From JAYEHL01 sp041653935 (lineage in GTDB: Bacteria > Chloroflexota > Dehalococcoidia > E44-bin15), in contig JBAZEO010000006.1 in assembly GCA_041653935.1 (NCBI GenBank), positions 1 through 64,000 of the forward strand: a stretch of 64,000 nt of DNA, given 5' to 3'. Positions 15,868 through 22,184 of the stretch are shown in pieces. A program made the translations under genes and the position numbers. Position 1 is the stretch's first letter. Each line of letters opens with the position of its first letter. Under the pieces are notes generated by a model that was given only the letters and a program-made list of their open reading frames with translations, was not told where the DNA came from and searched no databases.

Positions 15868-15924
15868 TATTTGCTCCCTGTTAGGTTGTGTTTATAAGTA
15901 TTGCATGACTCTGCTCCGTTGTTG

Positions 15925-16048
15925 ATAAAAGACAGCAGTAGAAGTGCCCGACCCCTACTGCTGCCGTTGTGTAGGTCTTTCACCTACTCTCGCATGGCTT
16001 AGCCCTCCACTACGAGTTAGAAGAATACATTTCCGTGAAGCGAATGCA
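15925..16048 (-). ncRNA. Candidate small RNA between promoter and terminator
   Basis: A leftward promoter (TTGGTA at 16077-16082, 16-nt spacer, TATAAT at 16055-16060) is followed ~90 nt later by a terminator stem-loop with a TTTT run. The ~120-nt transcript would hold a hairpin GTAGGT-GAAAG-ACCTAC near 15970-15990 before the terminator. Its ATGs give reading frames of six codons or fewer. This makes a small structured RNA plausible; the other reading is simply the end of the UDG operon. Confidence 0.4.
15931..15965 (-). terminator. Rho-independent terminator
   Basis: GCAGCAGTAG pairs with CTACTGCTGT around a loop of about 13 nt, with TTTTATC following on the minus strand. It ends the uracil-DNA glycosylase operon or the candidate small RNA. 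Confidence 0.7.
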
Positions 16049-16054
16049 GCAACT

Positions 16055-16082
16055 ATTATAAACGGTGCGCAGTGGCTACCAA
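16055..16082 (-). promoter_or_regulatory. Leftward sigma70-like promoter within a GCAAC...TTATAAA element
   Basis: On the minus strand: TTGGTA, 16-nt spacer, TATAAT. The -10 sits inside one copy of the AT-rich element GCAACTATTATAAACGG that recurs across the window. Confidence 0.5.
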
Positions 16083-16087
16083 CAAAG

Positions 16088-16621
16088 TTAGCCTTCTTCC
16101 AACTCCTCGAGGGCATCTTCAATAGCCACGTAGCAGCGCTGGTAGGCGAGGCCTTGCTGCGTCACGTCCATTCGTAGTATAGCGGCTGGATGGGTTATGT
16201 CTACCGTGGGAATAGATGTGATTACGTACTTGGTAGCCAGCTTGCCCACCCGTACTATCAGTCGTGGTCGTGCTAGCTCAATCATCTCTTGCAGCCGTGG
16301 CGCACAAGCCTTGATGCTTGCTCTGGACGGCTCACCTGCCTTGCCACCTGCCTCAGCGTCGATAGGTATGCAGGCCACCACGTTAGTCAGGCAATAGTCG
16401 TACTGACCGTCCAGCGTACGAGCAATCAGTCGGTCCAGTAGCTTACCGGCTGGGCCTACAAAGGGCCTGCCTAGCACGTCCTCCGACTGCCCAGGAGCCT
16501 CGCCAACAAACAACACGTCACATGGCACGGTACCTCTGGCCAGCACGACATGCTTGCGTGTCTGACACAGCTCACACAGTTGACAGTTCTTCCACTTCTT
16601 GCAGTGTTCTCTGTAAGTCAT
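16088..16621 (-). CDS. Family 4 uracil-DNA glycosylase-like protein
   Basis: A 177-aa protein. The N-terminus has CQLCELC, cysteines fitting the 4Fe-4S cluster of family 4/5 UDGs. GEAPGQSEDVLGRPFVGPAGKLLD (~40-63) is the catalytic and substrate loop signature, TNVVAC follows and THPAAI near the end is the HPAA/HPS motif. A final cluster cysteine lies mid-protein (IKACAPRL). It should excise uracil, an interesting partner to a phage that may make hydroxymethyl-uracil DNA. ATGA overlap with the RuvC-like gene shows coupling. Confidence 0.88.
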   Translation of the reverse strand: MTYREHCKKWKNCQLCELCQTRKHVVLARGTVPCDVLFVGEAPGQSEDVLGRPFVGPAGKLLDRLIARTLDGQYDYCLTNVVACIPIDAEAGGKAGEPSRASIKACAPRLQEMIELARPRLIVRVGKLATKYVITSIPTVDITHPAAILRMDVTQQGLAYQRCYVAIEDALEELEEG

Positions 16622-17118
16622 GAATGGATTCCTACCTTCTTACAGTAACAAGCTATCAGTAACGCGTCAGCCGTAGCCAATGTGACCGTTTCCTGAGGGA
16701 ATAGCTGCTGGGCCTTCGCCTTCAAGCGGTTCTTCCACTGGGTCTGCGTCTCGGTCTTCTTGCGCGGTGGTATGCCGAGTGACTTGTGCCACTTCTGTGC
16801 CGTGACAGCCGTGAACGGGATCCTCAGTGCCGTCAGTGCCATGCGGATCGACATGTAGTTCCCATACAGCTTAGCATTGGAGCTCTTGCTGGTGCCGTAG
16901 ATAGATGGGCTGATCAGCTCCACGACTGCCATCACGGTCTCGTCTACGAGGGCGTCTTCAACACTGGTTATTACATCCAGCGTGTCAAGTAGATCAGCCT
17001 CCGTGGCTGGCATGTGGTACTTCTCCACCGTTGGTTTGTACGATCGCAGGATGGCTATGCCACCACTCTTACCAGGATCAACGCCTATGAACGTGTGATG
17101 TGGTCGTATCAACGACAT
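16618..17118 (-). CDS. RuvC-like Holliday junction resolvase
   Basis: A 166-aa protein with RNase H-fold active-site landmarks: FIGVDPGKSGGIAIL (first Asp, ~residue 14), a VVELIS strand (Glu, ~67) and TLATADALLIACY (terminal acidic pair, ~150). YGTSKSSNAKLYGNY is the usual substrate-contact region. It would cut four-way junctions during recombination or packaging. ATG 17118 has GGAGC upstream and overlaps the previous stop (TGATG); its own TGA overlaps the UDG ATG. IS110 enzymes use the same nuclease fold as their missing half, hence a speculative partner for the IS110-like protein. Confidence 0.82.
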   Translation of the reverse strand: MSLIRPHHTFIGVDPGKSGGIAILRSYKPTVEKYHMPATEADLLDTLDVITSVEDALVDETVMAVVELISPSIYGTSKSSNAKLYGNYMSIRMALTALRIPFTAVTAQKWHKSLGIPPRKKTETQTQWKNRLKAKAQQLFPQETVTLATADALLIACYCKKVGIHS

Positions 17119-17420
17119 CAGATGTGCTCCTTGCGTAGATGTTTAGAGCAGGATTCGCATCCTACTTGACCGAACGCTGTCGGGTAATAGCAGATCATAC
17201 AGCAGAAGTAGACGATACCCTTGCGTGCCCAGTACCGTCTGAATAGCTCTCGCTCAAAGTCTGAGAAGTTACGCCACTCTTCAGGGGTAACTAAGTCTAT
17301 GTCAGGCCATTCTACCTGTTCAAGGCACTTCTCACACAGGTCTTGGCCCTGTACTCTGCCAACGGCAAAGTCGCCGCATTCGCAACGCACGTCTCTTACG
17401 TAACCTGTATCCAAGATCAT
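17118..17420 (-). CDS. Zinc-ribbon-like hypothetical protein (100 aa)
   Basis: Two clusters of cysteines (CECG..., CEKC near residues 11-30; CCMICYY...CESC near 75-90) suggest two zinc-binding knuckles. ATG 17420 overlaps the upstream TGA and has GGAGC before it. Likely a small DNA- or protein-binding adaptor; no specific family recognised. Confidence 0.55.
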   Translation of the reverse strand: MILDTGYVRDVRCECGDFAVGRVQGQDLCEKCLEQVEWPDIDLVTPEEWRNFSDFERELFRRYWARKGIVYFCCMICYYPTAFGQVGCESCSKHLRKEHI

Positions 17421-17818
17421 CAGTGTGCTCCTCGCTGGATTATGTCCCGCCACATATCCCAGTCAACCTTCTTGACTCTGGCGGCAGGATGCGGTATGTA
17501 AAGCCTACGGCACGGAGGCTGATGAGCGCAACGGATCAACGTCTGCTTGGCCACCGTACCACAGACCAAGAGTAGATCACAGGTCACTCGCTGTAGGTTG
17601 CCACTCAGCCACTCAGGGTTCGGTGCTCCGTGGCCCCTAGCATTGCCTACAGCCTCCTTGCAGGCGTTGGTGCACCATAGATCCTCGTGCCCTAGTAGCC
17701 AGTACAGGCGTCTGCCTGAGTGGTTGTCAGGATTGATACGAAACATTCCTGGAGCCTTGCCTTCGTAGCCCCAGAATGTGTCTAGCACAGCGACGCATCG
17801 TGCGTGACTGTAGCTCAT
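17420..17818 (-). CDS. Possible uracil-DNA glycosylase-superfamily protein (132 aa)
   Basis: The second half (VTCDLLLVCGTVAKQTL...IPHPAARVKKVDW) resembles the UDG superfamily strand-loop ending in an HPA-type motif, and the N-terminus has an INPDNHSGRRLYW segment that could correspond to the first active-site loop (GxNPS-type). Shorter than typical UDGs. ATGA overlap with the previous gene. If real, this window has two UDG-fold proteins in one operon. Confidence 0.45.
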   Translation of the reverse strand: MSYSHARCVAVLDTFWGYEGKAPGMFRINPDNHSGRRLYWLLGHEDLWCTNACKEAVGNARGHGAPNPEWLSGNLQRVTCDLLLVCGTVAKQTLIRCAHQPPCRRLYIPHPAARVKKVDWDMWRDIIQRGAH

Positions 17819-18057
17819 AGCTCTGGTCCTATTGTGACTGTGAATCGCTGACCGTCAAAGCCAACAATACACGGTGCAGTGATTATTGTCAGTACACCGT
17901 TCGCATAAGTCTGTGATGTAGGGATAGCCATAAGATAGGCTACTGCAAATTGCTCATCCTCGGTCAGTTTTGTGAGCTGACCCTGTGATCTATCTACGAC
18001 GCCTTGCACCGTTGCATAGCATCGTCTAAGAAGCTGCTCGTGGAGGTCTTCTATCAT
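17815..18057 (-). CDS. Hypothetical protein (80 aa)
   Basis: Not recognised. N-terminal helix (MIEDLHEQLLRRCYATVQGV), then strands (GVLTIITAPCIVGFDGQRFTVTIG). ATGA overlaps with both neighbours mark it as part of the operon. Confidence 0.5.
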   Translation of the reverse strand: MIEDLHEQLLRRCYATVQGVVDRSQGQLTKLTEDEQFAVAYLMAIPTSQTYANGVLTIITAPCIVGFDGQRFTVTIGPEL

Positions 18058-18221
18058 GGACCAGCCTCCCAGGCATCGTTAGCATGGGCCACGGTGTGAA
18101 AGAATACCTCACGTGCCGCTAGCATACCAACGACGGTGATGGCGATCGTTAGTACCATCACGCCGATACGGTACAGGATGGGGTGTATGTCTACTTGGTA
18201 GTGTCGTCTCAATCTGCCCAT
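18054..18221 (-). CDS. Small membrane protein (55 aa)
   Basis: From ATG 18221 (AGGAG upstream). Basic N-terminus, one transmembrane helix (YRIGVMVLTIAITVVGMLAA), short acidic tail. It overlaps the upstream zinc-finger gene by 13 bp; in-frame codons further upstream are shadow. Confidence 0.5.
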   Translation of the reverse strand: MGRLRRHYQVDIHPILYRIGVMVLTIAITVVGMLAAREVFFHTVAHANDAWEAGP

Positions 18222-18460
18222 GGTCTGCACTCCTGGCATGTGCAACCGTGTTGATGCCGAGCTGGTGGCGTAAGCTGTTTTACAATCGCCTTCGCTTCGT
18301 CCAGGGTCATGCACCCACGAATTCTGTTGACGCATTTACGACACACGTCACCACCCCGTGAAAGCATGTCTACCCAGCCTACTGGATACTTTTCGTCTGG
18401 GAGGCTGGTATGATCTCCACATATATCACACGTGTAGGTTGTTGTTGACGCTCTGCCCAT
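18209..18460 (-). CDS. Zinc-finger-like protein (83 aa)
   Basis: CDICGDHTSLP near residue 10 and CRKCVNRIRGC near 40 form a plausible four-Cys zinc site; HGCTCQEC near the end adds another Cys group. Unknown role. Confidence 0.55.
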   Translation of the reverse strand: MGRASTTTYTCDICGDHTSLPDEKYPVGWVDMLSRGGDVCRKCVNRIRGCMTLDEAKAIVKQLTPPARHQHGCTCQECRPWAD

Positions 18461-18463
18461 AGC

Positions 18464-18673
18464 CTATCCCTCACTGATGTGAACGTGTAGTGCGTCCTCA
18501 GACTGGAGTACGCTGGCACGTAGGCCGCGCTTGATGGCAGCAGCACGTAGCTGGATCATCATGCAGTGGGTCATGCACTGGTAGTGCTTGCCCTTCCTGA
18601 GGGAAAAACTGTTGCGGCGGAACCACGTGTCCCAGGGATGCCGCGTGAGCTTGCGTTTCTTCTTGGCTGCCAC
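18464..18673 (-). CDS. Basic hypothetical protein (69 aa)
   Basis: GTG 18673 is chosen for AGGAG eight nt upstream; upstream in-frame codons lie in the leader. Lys/Arg-rich start, then HPWDTWFRRNSFSLRKGKHY and a helical QLRAAAIKRGLRASV. First gene of the leftward operon after the divergent promoter region at 18674-18961. Probably nucleic-acid binding. Confidence 0.5.
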   Translation of the reverse strand: MAAKKKRKLTRHPWDTWFRRNSFSLRKGKHYQCMTHCMMIQLRAAAIKRGLRASVLQSEDALHVHISEG

Positions 18674-18722
18674 GGTATGTACTCCTACGTGAGCATTCGT
18701 TTGATCGTAATCCGCCAACGCA

Positions 18723-18737
18723 ACCTATTATAAATAG
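18723..18737. promoter_or_regulatory. CCTATT-ATA-AATAGG palindrome
   Basis: A perfect 6-bp inverted repeat with a 3-nt centre inside GCAACCTATTATAAATAGG, in the divergent spacer. The minus strand reads TATAAT toward the leftward operon. Matches elements at 3388, 16046, 18890 and 20553. Confidence 0.5.
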
Positions 18738-18774
18738 GCGTTTTGTGGGCCGCTACAAAATTTTTTGCTGGGGC

Positions 18775-18803
18775 TTTACAAGCCGTGCCTTGCACGCTAT
18801 ACT
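18775..18803 (+). promoter_or_regulatory. Rightward sigma70-like promoter
   Basis: TTTACA, 17-nt spacer, TATACT, then GATGGTGG. Near-consensus. Just downstream (18813-18855) is a run of overlapping TATAC-type repeats (ATATACT, ACGTAATATAC, GTATACT), which may be operator sites. Confidence 0.7.
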
Positions 18804-18872
18804 GATGGTGGCGAAATATACTTACGTAATATACTATACTATGGTATACTACTAAGTTAGGGCAAGGCGCTA

Positions 18873-18901
18873 TTTACTTTTGGCTGTGCAACCCTTATAA
18901 A
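18873..18901 (+). promoter_or_regulatory. Second rightward promoter with the GCAACCCTTATAAAT -10 element
   Basis: TTTACT, 17-nt spacer, TATAAA. The -10 lies in GCAACCCTTATAAATAG, one copy of the recurring element, and CGCTATTTA / TAAATAGCG around it form an inverted repeat. It lies 60 bp before the ParB-like gene. Confidence 0.6.
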
Positions 18902-18961
18902 TAGCGGCGTGGGTGACTGGTACGTCGCCTGAGAACTGGCTAAACCTAGAGGAGTACGATC

Positions 18962-20482
18962 ATGACTGTTGAGACTCGCAAGGTGCTCTACAAGGAACCG
19001 TCTGGGGAGATCAAGGAGATCACGGTAGCGTTTGCTAAGAAGCTGTTGGGTTGGCTGCCTGAGGGAGAGGGTGCTTCCAAGTTCGGTGTCAACTACTTGG
19101 TGCGTGACACGAAGGGCGTCAAGGTACGTTGCACCAACAACGTGAACAATCGTCCGCTCTACGGTAGTGTGGTGGCTACGCTGGAGCAAGAGATCCTTCG
19201 CAAGCGTTGGCGGTTCAACGGTGAGCCCATCATCGTGGGCAAGACCGGTACGTTGCTGAATGGACAGCATCAGCTTGTAGCCTTGGTACTGGCTGGTGAG
19301 GAGTGGGATGCCGACAAGGACAAGTGGGCTGAGTACTGGGCCACGGAGCCTACCATCTTCAAGTCCATCACGTACGGTGTGGAAGAGGACGACGAAACGG
19401 TCAACACGATGGATACGTGCAAGCCGCGCACCTTGGTGGATGTCCTCTACCGTAGCGAGTACCTAGCAGGAGCACCAGCACGCAAGCGGCGGATCATAGC
19501 CCGTATGGCTGACCATGCTATCCGGCTCCTGTGGGAACGCACTGGTGCCGTGCTGGATGCCTTTGCTCCTCGGCGTACACACGCAGAAGCTACGGCGTTC
19601 CTTGGTGCTCACGCGAAGCTGCTGCACTGCCTCAACTTCGTATACGAGGAGGATGACGACAAGGGTCAGATCCAGAAGTACACGACTCTGGGATACACGA
19701 GCGCTCTAATGTACCTGTTTGCTACATCGGCAACTGACCCCGTCTCGTATCAAGAAGCAGCCGTTCCGGGTGATGCCCAGTGTGACTTCAGCATGATGGG
19801 GATGGCCGAGAACTTCATCGTCTGGCTGGCTGATGGTTCCGAGGATGGAACGAAGCAATTGGTCAAGGCGTTCGCCAAACTCCACGAAGAGGGCGGCAAC
19901 CGCACGGAGGAGGCATCGTTGCTCGTCAAGGCATGGGGCTGCTACTCCACGGACGAGGGGGTGACGGCAGCCTCGCTCAAGCTGAACTACACCGTGAACG
20001 ACGATGGCTTCCGCAAGCTGGCCGATCTGCCCATCGTAGGGGGCATTGACATCGGTGATCCGAAAGCACCTGCTGACTCCATAGAGGCTCGTGTGGACAA
20101 GCCTTCCCTCAGGAACGGTACCGAGAAGCGTGCCGCTGAGGTAACCGCCAAGCGCAACGGCGACAAGCCTACCACTCCCAAGGTGAAAGCACCGGCTCCT
20201 CCAGCAGAGCCAAAGTCTGCGATGGGCAAGGCACTCGCTGCAGCCACCACACCCAAGAAGACCACACCCCCTAAGCCAAAGAAGAAGGAAGCTGCTCTCG
20301 TGGGCAAGCTGATGTGGGTCAAGCCCGTTCGCCCCAACGAGGAGCCGTGGCGTGGTAAGGTCAAGGACGTCCAAGGCGGCACAGCCTACCTGATCATCAG
20401 CCAAGGGTTCCGCGGCGCAGGCAATACCGCCGCAGCCCCGGTCACAGCCCTGTCGCCTACGCAGCCCACGGTTGCCGTGTAG
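18962..20482 (+). CDS. ParB/Srx-like domain protein with KOW-like tail
   Basis: A 506-aa protein. Residues ~85-120 (RRWRFNGEPIIVGKTGTLLNGQHQLVAL) carry the NGQHQL motif of the phage ParB/sulfiredoxin-like family (usually DGQHRL). A helical middle domain follows, then a Pro/Lys/Ala-rich linker (~390-445) and a small basic C-terminal domain (VGKLMWVKPVRPNEEPWRGKVKDVQGG) resembling a KOW/SH3 barrel. Strong AGGAG before ATG 18962, two promoters upstream and a clean terminator downstream suggest high expression. DNA-binding role likely; partition is not implied. Confidence 0.7.
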   Translation: MTVETRKVLYKEPSGEIKEITVAFAKKLLGWLPEGEGASKFGVNYLVRDTKGVKVRCTNNVNNRPLYGSVVATLEQEILRKRWRFNGEPIIVGKTGTLLNGQHQLVALVLAGEEWDADKDKWAEYWATEPTIFKSITYGVEEDDETVNTMDTCKPRTLVDVLYRSEYLAGAPARKRRIIARMADHAIRLLWERTGAVLDAFAPRRTHAEATAFLGAHAKLLHCLNFVYEEDDDKGQIQKYTTLGYTSALMYLFATSATDPVSYQEAAVPGDAQCDFSMMGMAENFIVWLADGSEDGTKQLVKAFAKLHEEGGNRTEEASLLVKAWGCYSTDEGVTAASLKLNYTVNDDGFRKLADLPIVGGIDIGDPKAPADSIEARVDKPSLRNGTEKRAAEVTAKRNGDKPTTPKVKAPAPPAEPKSAMGKALAAATTPKKTTPPKPKKKEAALVGKLMWVKPVRPNEEPWRGKVKDVQGGTAYLIISQGFRGAGNTAAAPVTALSPTQPTVAV

Positions 20483-20520
20483 CCCCCTTTGCCAAGCTGG
20501 CCAGCCCGTAAAACCCTGCA

Positions 20521-20545
20521 ACCCTCCCTAACAGGAGGGTTTTTT
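20521..20545 (+). terminator. Rho-independent terminator
   Basis: ACCCTCC / GGAGGGT stem, 6-nt loop, then TTTTT, 38 bp past the ParB-like stop. Confidence 0.9.
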
Positions 20546-20552
20546 CGTAGGC

Positions 20553-20570
20553 GCAACCCTTATAAATACC
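20553..20570 (+). promoter_or_regulatory. GCAACCCTTATAAATA element
   Basis: Another copy of the recurrent AT-rich element, right after a terminator and 60 bp before the 20623 promoter. A hairpin AAATAGCC / GGCTATTT lies between them at about 20604-20625. Confidence 0.5.
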
Positions 20571-20622
20571 AAGGACTTACGACTACTTTCCAAAATCCGT
20601 GGCAAATAGCCGTCCCCGGCTA

Positions 20623-20650
20623 TTTACTTTGGCCGATAACCTACTATACT
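20623..20650 (+). promoter_or_regulatory. Rightward sigma70-like promoter
   Basis: TTTACT, 16-nt spacer, TATACT, then GAGGGTG. It is the apparent driver of the 20979-24863 operon and shares its -35 surround (TATTTACTTT) with the 18873 promoter. Confidence 0.7.
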
Positions 20651-20978
20651 GAGGGTGTAGTGAGTTTGGTCCTTGACAACTTGAACGGCGAACCTTCCGG
20701 GTGCCCCGGTGATGAATTGTGGCCCGCTCGGATCGGTTCCCCCCGCCTACGCAAGTAGAGGGAATCCAACCAAGAGCGACCGGTAAGGTAACAGCAGCCA
20801 ACCGCGAGGACCTATGACCCACCTAGTCTGGTAGGCCTCGCCAGTGGAGCCCGTTGCAATCGCCTATGACCCGTCTAGTACGGCAGGCTTGTGCAAGCCA
20901 GTCGCTCACCCTTATGGGTCGCTAGGCTTGGCAGCCTAGCTTTGAAGAGGTGCCACGAAACCCTACTGGAGCAATACG
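20651..20978 (+). other. Long structured leader (about 330 nt) before the helicase operon
   Basis: No gene is supported here. It contains an imperfect direct repeat beginning CCTATGACCC at 20811-20836 and 20863-20888 (period 52), a perfect GCTAGGC-TTGGCA-GCCTAGC hairpin near 20921-20940, and a longer-range GGTTCCC / GGGAATCC pairing near 20735-20767. This could be a structured 5' UTR or a separate RNA. Confidence 0.45.
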
Positions 20979-21275
20979 ATGGCTGACATGACCAAGATCC
21001 TGCGCAAACTTCAAGACGGTCTTACTGTTGCAGACTTGATTGACGAGCTGCGAAACTACGATGAGAACGCCTTGGTTCTGTTCGCCTGTGACTACGGCGA
21101 CCACTGCCACACACAACAGGCCCTTCCCATCAGAACCGTTGACGAGTACCACCTCGGCGTTCTTGAAGAATCCGCCTATTCTCACTCTGGCGTGTCGTTC
21201 CGCGAACCTGATGAACGCGACGAGGATTGCCCCGACATGGACCGTTCCGTGATCATCCTTGAAGCCAGCCGGTAG
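20979..21275 (+). CDS. Hypothetical acidic phage protein (98 aa)
   Basis: Not assigned. LRKLQDGLTVADLIDELRNYDENALVLFACDYGDHCHTQQAL is a pattern I associate with small uncharacterised phage proteins (helix, then a strand ending in a DYGD motif). The C-terminal half is very acidic. CTGGAGC precedes ATG 20979. First gene of the plus-strand operon. Confidence 0.6.
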   Translation: MADMTKILRKLQDGLTVADLIDELRNYDENALVLFACDYGDHCHTQQALPIRTVDEYHLGVLEESAYSHSGVSFREPDERDEDCPDMDRSVIILEASR

Positions 21276-21285
21276 GAGCAACACC

Positions 21286-21531
21286 GTGACAACGCTCAGA
21301 CGCCAGTGGGTCATCAACAAGATGGTCCCGTGCAACTGCGGATGCCATGGCCAAGACCCGTGGCACAAGAGCAACTACCGTCGCTTAGTCAACCAGACCA
21401 GCGACACCGAGGGGTGGGTCAAGATGCCCTACTCCACCAAGCCCGTGCGTGTTACTCGACGGGCCTACGACGCAACCCACTTTGGTCCGTGGATCGTGGA
21501 CCGTGACAGCATCACCTGGGACAAGGGGTAA
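21286..21531 (+). CDS. Hypothetical protein (81 aa)
   Basis: GTG 21286 is chosen for TAGGAG upstream and a 10-bp gap from the previous stop; the longer in-frame start at 21259 would overlap it. It has an early CNCGC and many W/Y/R residues. Unknown. Confidence 0.5.
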   Translation: MTTLRRQWVINKMVPCNCGCHGQDPWHKSNYRRLVNQTSDTEGWVKMPYSTKPVRVTRRAYDATHFGPWIVDRDSITWDKG

Positions 21532-21535
21532 TACC

Positions 21536-21943
21536 ATGGCACGAACGAAAGTTGGCAACGGTTACGTGTCCAAGAACCACGAAGGCTACACGGTCTTCAC
21601 GTCCAAGACTGGCAGCCCAGTCGGCAGCATCGCCAAGGGACTTGCGAACGCATACGCCTTTCGCTTGTTCGGCTGCTACGGCTGGCATCAGTCCACCACA
21701 CGAGCCGAGGCCGTCAATGCCTTGTTGGACCACGTTCGCTCGCTCAAGCGTGCCAAGGCGTACCGCAAGGCTCACGCCAAGTGCCTGTGTCGCGAACCCA
21801 AGCGGCACCGCGACTGCATGTATTGCGGAAGCGGGTACTGGGGCGAGGTGGTCTGCGGCGTCTGCAAGGAGCAGGGCATCGACGGCAAGGTGATCCGGGG
21901 CACCGAGCGGAGGGTGTGTTCCAAGCATAAGGCCAGCCAATGA
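21536..21943 (+). CDS. Cysteine-rich zinc-binding hypothetical protein (135 aa)
   Basis: From ATG 21536. N-terminal half is beta-rich and basic; the C-terminal ~45 residues contain CLC, CMYCGSG, CGVC and a final VCSKH, enough for two zinc sites. Possibly nucleic-acid binding. It overlaps the next gene by 4 bp. Confidence 0.55.
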   Translation: MARTKVGNGYVSKNHEGYTVFTSKTGSPVGSIAKGLANAYAFRLFGCYGWHQSTTRAEAVNALLDHVRSLKRAKAYRKAHAKCLCREPKRHRDCMYCGSGYWGEVVCGVCKEQGIDGKVIRGTERRVCSKHKASQ

Positions 21944-22155
21944 AATCCAAGCACATCACAACCAAGGAAGCCGCAGCGATCATAGGGTGCAACGCTCGCC
22001 ACGTACGCTCTATGATCGCTGACGGTACACTGCCTGCCACTCGCCATGATATGCCGGGTGGCTATTACTACACCGTCGTAGAGGACCACGCTGTAGCCCT
22101 CCGCAACACCAAACAATCCAAGGGATGGCCGCGTGGCGTATCCCGCAACCAGTGA
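21940..22155 (+). CDS. Excisionase-like helix-turn-helix protein (71 aa)
   Basis: ITTKEAAAIIGCNARHVRSMIADGTLPATRH is the MerR/HTH_17 excisionase-type winged helix-turn-helix. It overlaps the preceding gene (ATGA). No integrase is in the window, so it is more likely a regulator or DNA-architectural protein than a true Xis. Confidence 0.7.
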   Translation: MKSKHITTKEAAAIIGCNARHVRSMIADGTLPATRHDMPGGYYYTVVEDHAVALRNTKQSKGWPRGVSRNQ

Positions 22156-22184
22156 TCACACCACACACTACCAGGAGCAAACCG

